32,467 bases of DNA from assembly GCA_003446655.1 (NCBI GenBank), contig DMCZ01000023.1:14736-47202 (forward strand), given 5' to 3'. Positions within the stretch are counted from its first letter, which is position 1, and each line of letters starts with the position of its first letter. This document shows positions 28,606-32,467 of this stretch, one piece after another. Under the pieces are notes generated by a model. That model was not told where the DNA came from, ran no database searches, and saw nothing but the letters and a program-made list of their open reading frames with translations. This DNA is from Thauera sp. (GTDB lineage: Bacteria > Pseudomonadota > Gammaproteobacteria > Burkholderiales > Rhodocyclaceae). Both the position numbers and the translations under genes were made by a program.

Positions 28606-30042
28606 TCAGCCCGCGTCCGCAGTCAGGGGGGCGACCTGCCCCAGATGGGCCGGCACGGCCAGCCAGCGGCCGAGAATCCGCCAGATGTCGGCGTCGAAAG
28701 CGCGCGGAGCGCTCGCCGCCAGTGTGCTCGCCGCGGCCGCATCGGCCACGCTACCCAGGTAACACCAGCGGTCGAAGACATGTTGCCGCGTGCGCCCGCT
28801 CACCGCGTGATGCTCGACGATCCGCATCGCCCCGGGCCAGAGCCAGGGCTTGACGCCCACGCCGGCCAGCGCCGCCGCAAGGCGCGAATCGTGCTCGTCG
28901 ATCGACTCTCGGCCGGCGCACACGCCGGCGCAGCGCCGGGCGCCGTGCGCGGTGCAAGGCCCGCTACCGCCCTCCAGACCGAGGCGGCGCGGGCACAGGC
29001 GATACAGCATCGCAAGCTCGCGCAGCAGGTTGTCGGCCTCCCGGCGATTGCGGAACACGCCGCTGAGGCCGTCCCACGAGGCCGGGTCGGTGCCGGCGAT
29101 CGGCACGCTCTCGTAGATCGGCGCGCGGCGCCGGTTGCGCAGCAGGCGCAGCGCGAAGCTGGCGTCGGCGCGCTCCAGCGGACGGTTGTGGGGCGGCCGG
29201 AAGTCTCGCAGCAGCGCCAGCTCCTGCAGCGAGGTGTCGAGCTCGCCCGCCGTCTCGATCCATTCCACGCGCCTCACGCGGGCGGCAAGTTCGGCGTCGC
29301 GCCCCTTGCGCGCATGGGGCGCGAAATGCTCCCTGACCCGCGCGCGCAGGCTCTGGGCACGCCCCACGAACAACGGCGGCTCCCGTCGCCCGCCGGCAGG
29401 CGCTTCCTCGCTGGCAAAGAACAGGTACAGGCCGGGCACATCCGGGACGGCCTCGAGCGTGCCTTCCGGCAGGCCGGACGGCAGCGCGGGCGCCTTCATC
29501 GCGCGCTCGGCGGCACGCGCAAGCACCTCGGGTGCAAACGCCGCCTCGACCTGGCGCAAGAACTGCCACAGCACCTCGACGTCCCCCATCGCGCGATGAC
29601 GCGCCGCGCATACCAGCCCGTGGCGCTCGATCAGCGCGTCGAGCCCGTGGCGGTGATGTTGCGGGAACAGCGCCCGCGACAGCTTGACGGTGCACAGCAC
29701 CGGCGCATCGAACTCGCGCCCGATGCGGGTGAAGGCGTTCTTGATGAAACCGAAGTCGAAGCGCGCACTGTGGGCGACGAACACGCAGCCGTCGATCAAG
29801 GCCGCGACGGTATCGGCGACCGCCTCGAACGGCGGGGCGTCGACGACCATGGCGTCGGAAATGCCGGTGACCTGTTCGATCAGCGGCGGGATCGGCTGGC
29901 CCGGGGCGACCAGACTCTCCCATCGCGCCACCACCTCGCCGTCCTCGACACGCAGGATGGCGATCTCGGTGATGCGGTCGCGCACCGGATGTGCACCGGT
30001 GCTCTCGACGTCGATGATGGCAAGACGCCCCGGCAGGCTCAT
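28606..30042 (-). CDS. DnaQ-type 3'-5' exonuclease fused to UvrC/Cho-like GIY-YIG nuclease
   Basis: A 478-aa two-nuclease fusion. Residues 5-165 form a DEDDh exonuclease with D11 and E13 in IIDVEST, D96 in SARFDFGFIKN and H149/D154 in ARHRAMGD. Residues about 198-275 resemble the UvrC/Cho GIY-YIG domain: VPGLYLFF, LFVGRAQSLRARVREHF and later ELALLRDFRPPHNRPL. A cysteine-bearing segment (CPRRLGLEGGSGPCTAHGARRCAGVC, described by position about 375-400) recalls the UvrC/Cho Fe-S-like region. It probably acts in DNA repair. It is often annotated as DNA polymerase III epsilon, but the replicative dnaQ is usually a separate gene. The ATG at 30042 was chosen because the exonuclease fold begins right after it. 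Confidence 0.9.
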   Translation of the reverse strand: MSLPGRLAIIDVESTGAHPVRDRITEIAILRVEDGEVVARWESLVAPGQPIPPLIEQVTGISDAMVVDAPPFEAVADTVAALIDGCVFVAHSARFDFGFIKNAFTRIGREFDAPVLCTVKLSRALFPQHHRHGLDALIERHGLVCAARHRAMGDVEVLWQFLRQVEAAFAPEVLARAAERAMKAPALPSGLPEGTLEAVPDVPGLYLFFASEEAPAGGRREPPLFVGRAQSLRARVREHFAPHARKGRDAELAARVRRVEWIETAGELDTSLQELALLRDFRPPHNRPLERADASFALRLLRNRRRAPIYESVPIAGTDPASWDGLSGVFRNRREADNLLRELAMLYRLCPRRLGLEGGSGPCTAHGARRCAGVCAGRESIDEHDSRLAAALAGVGVKPWLWPGAMRIVEHHAVSGRTRQHVFDRWCYLGSVADAAAASTLAASAPRAFDADIWRILGRWLAVPAHLGQVAPLTADAG

Positions 30043-30103
30043 GCAGGCCAGCGGGGAACGCGAACGGTCACGCGCAAGGCAGGTACGGGAAACGTGCGAG
30101 CGC

Positions 30104-30292
30104 TCAGTGATTCGAGTCGTAGTAGTAGGGCTTGACCGGCACCTTGGCCGCAGCCAGCCGCTCCTGGTCATCGACGCGCTGCGGCTTGTCCCACCACAGG
30201 GCGCGGCCCTTCTGCTGCTCCGCGCGCTGCTCCGGATGCTTCTCCATCCACTCGCGCATGAACTTGGTGTGATCGGATTCGTACATTGCCAT
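30104..30292 (-). CDS. DUF3460 family small protein
   Basis: A 62-aa hydrophilic protein, MAMYESDHTKFMREWMEKHP through to a C-terminal KPYYYDSNH. It matches the DUF3460 family, a short protein restricted largely to betaproteobacteria and of unknown function. Two starts are possible: ATG at 30292 and ATG at 30286 (MYESDHTKF). It lies between spoT/rel and the exonuclease fusion on the same strand with gaps of 75 and 61 bp, so it may be co-transcribed with either. Confidence 0.88.
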   Translation of the reverse strand: MAMYESDHTKFMREWMEKHPEQRAEQQKGRALWWDKPQRVDDQERLAAAKVPVKPYYYDSNH

Positions 30293-30315
30293 CTCAGGCC
30301 CCTGTTGATGTGTCT

Positions 30316-30334
30316 GCAGCGCCGGCCGCGCTGC
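30316..30334 (-). terminator. Small stem-loop between spoT and the DUF3460 gene
   Basis: GCAGCGC (30316-30322) and GCGCTGC (30328-30334) form a perfect 7-bp stem with loop CGGCC, 34 bases after the spoT/rel stop. It lacks a T-run, so termination is uncertain. Confidence 0.3.
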
Positions 30335-30367
30335 GATCGGCCCGCATTCTACCAGCGCCGGCGGCGC

Positions 30368-32467
30368 TCAACCCACGCGTCCGTCACCCTTGACGCGGCC
30401 GATGCGCACGACCTCCTGCACCCGGCGTACCGCGCGCATCACCCGCGCCAGGTGCATGCGGTCGCGCACCTGCACGGTGAAGCTGAGCGCGGTGTAGTCG
30501 CCCTGCTCGCTCTCCATGCTGACGCTCTGGATGTTGCAGTCTTCCTCGGCGATCGCGCTCGCCACCCGCGCCAGCACGCCGCGCGAGTTGCGGCTTAGCA
30601 CGCGGATACCGACGTCGAACAGGCGATCGTCGACCACGTGCTCCCATTCGACATCCACCCAGCGCCCGCGGTCGCCGCGCAGCTTGGCGACGTTGGGGCA
30701 GTCGTGGGTGTGCACCTCCAGCCCCTGTCCCTTGCGCAGCGTGCCGATGATCGGGTCGCCCGGGATCGGGTGGCAGCAGCGCGCGAGCTGCACCGCCACG
30801 CCCTCCGAGCCGCGGATGGTGATCGCGCCCGCAGGCTTGGGCTTAACCACGTCGGGGCGGCCGGATTCGAGGTCCTGCGCCTCGGCCAGGCGGCGGGCGA
30901 CGATCACCGGCAGGCGCTTGCCCAGCCCGATGTCGGCGAACACGTCCTTCTTGTGGCGCACGCCGCGGTCGCGCAGGAAGCGATCCCAGGCGAAGGAGGA
31001 GATCTGCCCGAGGGTGAGGCCGTGCGGGCGCAGCGCCTGGTTGAGCAGGCGCTCGCCGAGCGCGACCGATTCGTCCTGCTGGGCGTTCTTGAGGAAGTGA
31101 CGGATCTGCGAGCGCGCCTTGCCGGTGCGCGCATAGGACAGCCACGCCGGGTTGGGGTTGGCGTGGGCGGCGGTGATGATCTCGACCTGGTCGCCATTGC
31201 GCAGCTCGCTGCGCAGCGGCATGAGGTCGCCGTTGATGCGGCAGGCCACGCAGCGGTTGCCGACGTCGGAGTGCACCGCGTAGGCGAAATCCACCGGCGT
31301 CGAGCCCTTGGGCATCGAGAAGATCTTGCCCATCGGCGAGAACACATAGACCTCGCCCGGGAAGAGGTCGATCTTCACGTGCTCGAGGAACTCGGTGGCC
31401 TCGCCCGAGGTGGATTGCAGCTCGAGCAGCGACTGCAGCCAGGAGTGGGTCTTCTGCTGCAGCTCGGTGAGCGTGCGCTCGTCTTCCTTGTACAGCCAGT
31501 GCGAGGCCACGCCGGTCTCGGCGATGTGGTGCATCTCGCGGGTGCGGATCTGCACCTCGACCGGCATGCCGAAGGGGCCGATCAGCGTGGTGTGCAGACT
31601 CTGGTAGCCGTTGGCCTTGGGGATCGCCAGGTAGTCCTTGAACTTGCCCGGCACCGGCTTGTACATCGAGTGCAGGGCGCCGAGCGCGAGGTAGCAGCTC
31701 GGCACGTCCTTGACGATGACGCGAAAGCCGTAGATGTCGAGCACCTGCGAGAACGACAGGTGCTTCTCGACCATCTTGCGGTAGATGCCATAGAGGTGCT
31801 TCTCGCGCCCCTGCACCTCGGCGGCGATGCCCCACTGCGGCAGGCGTTCTTCGATGCTGGCGAGGATCTTGCCGACCACCTCGCGGCGGTTGCCGCGCGC
31901 CGAGCGGATGGCCTTGGACAGCACCTCGAAGCGCAGCGGGTACTTGTTGCGGAAGGACAGCTCCTGCAGCTCGCGGTAGAGGTCGTTGAGCCCGAGCCGG
32001 TTGGCGATCGGGGCGTAGATCTCCAGCGTCTCGTTGGCGATGCGGCGGCGCTTGGCCGGACGCATGTGGTCCAGCGTGCGCATGTTGTGCAGGCGGTCGG
32101 CGAGCTTGATCAGGATGACGCGCAGGTCGCTCGCCATCGCCAGCAGCATCTTGCGGAAGTTCTCGGCCTGCGCCTCTTCCTGCGAGCGGAACTCGATCTT
32201 GTCGAGCTTGGAGAGGCCGTCGACGAGTTCGGCCGAGACCTTGCCGAAGCGCTCGGCGATCTCCGCCTTGGAGATGTGGGTGTCCTCCATCACGTCGTGG
32301 AGGAGCGCGGCGATCAGCGCCTGGGCGTCGAGGTGCCAGTCGGCGACCAGCGAACACACCGCCACCGGGTGGCTGACGTAGGGTTCGCCGCTGACGCGGA
32401 ACTGCCCGGCATGGGCATCGGCGGAAAAATGATAGGCCGCCTCGACGCGGCCGACGTCCTCGGGCTT
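30368..32467 (-). CDS. spoT: Bifunctional (p)ppGpp synthetase/hydrolase SpoT/Rel (partial)
   Basis: The frame is open from the window end (699 residues visible, starting KPEDVGRVEAAYHF), so the true start lies outside; perhaps 20-45 residues are missing. The hydrolase HD domain is intact: SGEPYVSHPVAV, ALLHDVMEDT with H57/D58 and KLADRLHNMRT. The synthetase domain has QGREKHLYGIYRKM and IYGFRVIV, with KFKDYLAIPKANGYQSLHT at 275-293. The basic KxKD form fits bifunctional SpoT/Rel rather than the acidic EXDD of RelA. TGS (about 368-434) and a C-terminal ACT domain (about 620-699) follow. It makes and degrades the stringent-response alarmone. Confidence 0.95.
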   Translation of the reverse strand, partial: KPEDVGRVEAAYHFSADAHAGQFRVSGEPYVSHPVAVCSLVADWHLDAQALIAALLHDVMEDTHISKAEIAERFGKVSAELVDGLSKLDKIEFRSQEEAQAENFRKMLLAMASDLRVILIKLADRLHNMRTLDHMRPAKRRRIANETLEIYAPIANRLGLNDLYRELQELSFRNKYPLRFEVLSKAIRSARGNRREVVGKILASIEERLPQWGIAAEVQGREKHLYGIYRKMVEKHLSFSQVLDIYGFRVIVKDVPSCYLALGALHSMYKPVPGKFKDYLAIPKANGYQSLHTTLIGPFGMPVEVQIRTREMHHIAETGVASHWLYKEDERTLTELQQKTHSWLQSLLELQSTSGEATEFLEHVKIDLFPGEVYVFSPMGKIFSMPKGSTPVDFAYAVHSDVGNRCVACRINGDLMPLRSELRNGDQVEIITAAHANPNPAWLSYARTGKARSQIRHFLKNAQQDESVALGERLLNQALRPHGLTLGQISSFAWDRFLRDRGVRHKKDVFADIGLGKRLPVIVARRLAEAQDLESGRPDVVKPKPAGAITIRGSEGVAVQLARCCHPIPGDPIIGTLRKGQGLEVHTHDCPNVAKLRGDRGRWVDVEWEHVVDDRLFDVGIRVLSRNSRGVLARVASAIAEEDCNIQSVSMESEQGDYTALSFTVQVRDRMHLARVMRAVRRVQEVVRIGRVKGDGRVG

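Noticed and set aside
1..32467. Mobile elements, CRISPR arrays, tRNA/rRNA genes or a defence system
   Set aside because: No transposase or integrase motifs, no regularly spaced repeats and no recognisable RNA genes were seen; every long minus- or plus-strand gene has an assignable housekeeping or respiratory role except the 722-aa protein.

Overview
The window is a GC-rich stretch (roughly two thirds G+C) from a denitrification-capable betaproteobacterium. The likely order is Rhodocyclales (Thauera/Azoarcus/Aromatoleum-like). This is inferred from a DUF3460 protein, a typical betaproteobacterial bifunctional SpoT/Rel enzyme, a complete periplasmic nitrate reductase operon and a complete System I cytochrome c maturation operon. 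I see no mobile element, CRISPR array, rRNA or tRNA. Genes are densely packed and mostly on the minus strand.

Layout. 1-671: 5' part of a LivH-type branched-chain amino acid ABC permease, cut by the window edge. 822-2990: an unrecognised 722-aa membrane-anchored protein with a canonical EF-hand loop and two cysteine pairs. 3112-3753: glyoxalase-II-like metallo-beta-lactamase-fold hydrolase. 3969-5312: NADP-type glutamate dehydrogenase gdhA, preceded by two NtrC-like palindromes. 5626-6108: BON-LysM protein (E. coli Kbp/YgaU type). 6220-6642: hot-dog thioesterase-like protein. 6686-8134: PP_4765-type flavoprotein. 8100-11251: a D-alanine catabolism module, with an Lrp/AsnC regulator divergent from dadA, then alr.

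11258-27602 is one long minus-strand respiratory block, read in transcription order narX-narL-napFDAGHBC-ccmABCDEFGHI. NarXL sense nitrate or nitrite. NapA, matured by NapD and Tat, reduces nitrate in the periplasm with electrons passed through NapC/NapGH and NapB. CcmA-I attach haem to the CXXCH motifs of NapB and NapC. The nap-ccm order is the one known from E. coli, but here the two-component sensor lies directly upstream. The napF promoter carries a near-perfect FNR-type box centred exactly 41.5 bp upstream of the start predicted from a good -10 hexamer. A divergent Crp/Fnr-family regulator (27861-28559), lacking the FNR iron-sulfur cysteines but keeping the FNR DNA-reading residues, shares with narX an intergenic region that holds a NarL-type 7-2-7 operator. 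Together these suggest a local feed-forward circuit.

28606-30042: a DnaQ-type exonuclease fused to a UvrC/Cho-like GIY-YIG nuclease. 30104-30292: DUF3460 protein. 30368-32467: spoT/rel, 5' end outside the window.

The least explained gene is the 722-aa EF-hand protein. Most of the other novelty is regulatory architecture rather than new enzymes.
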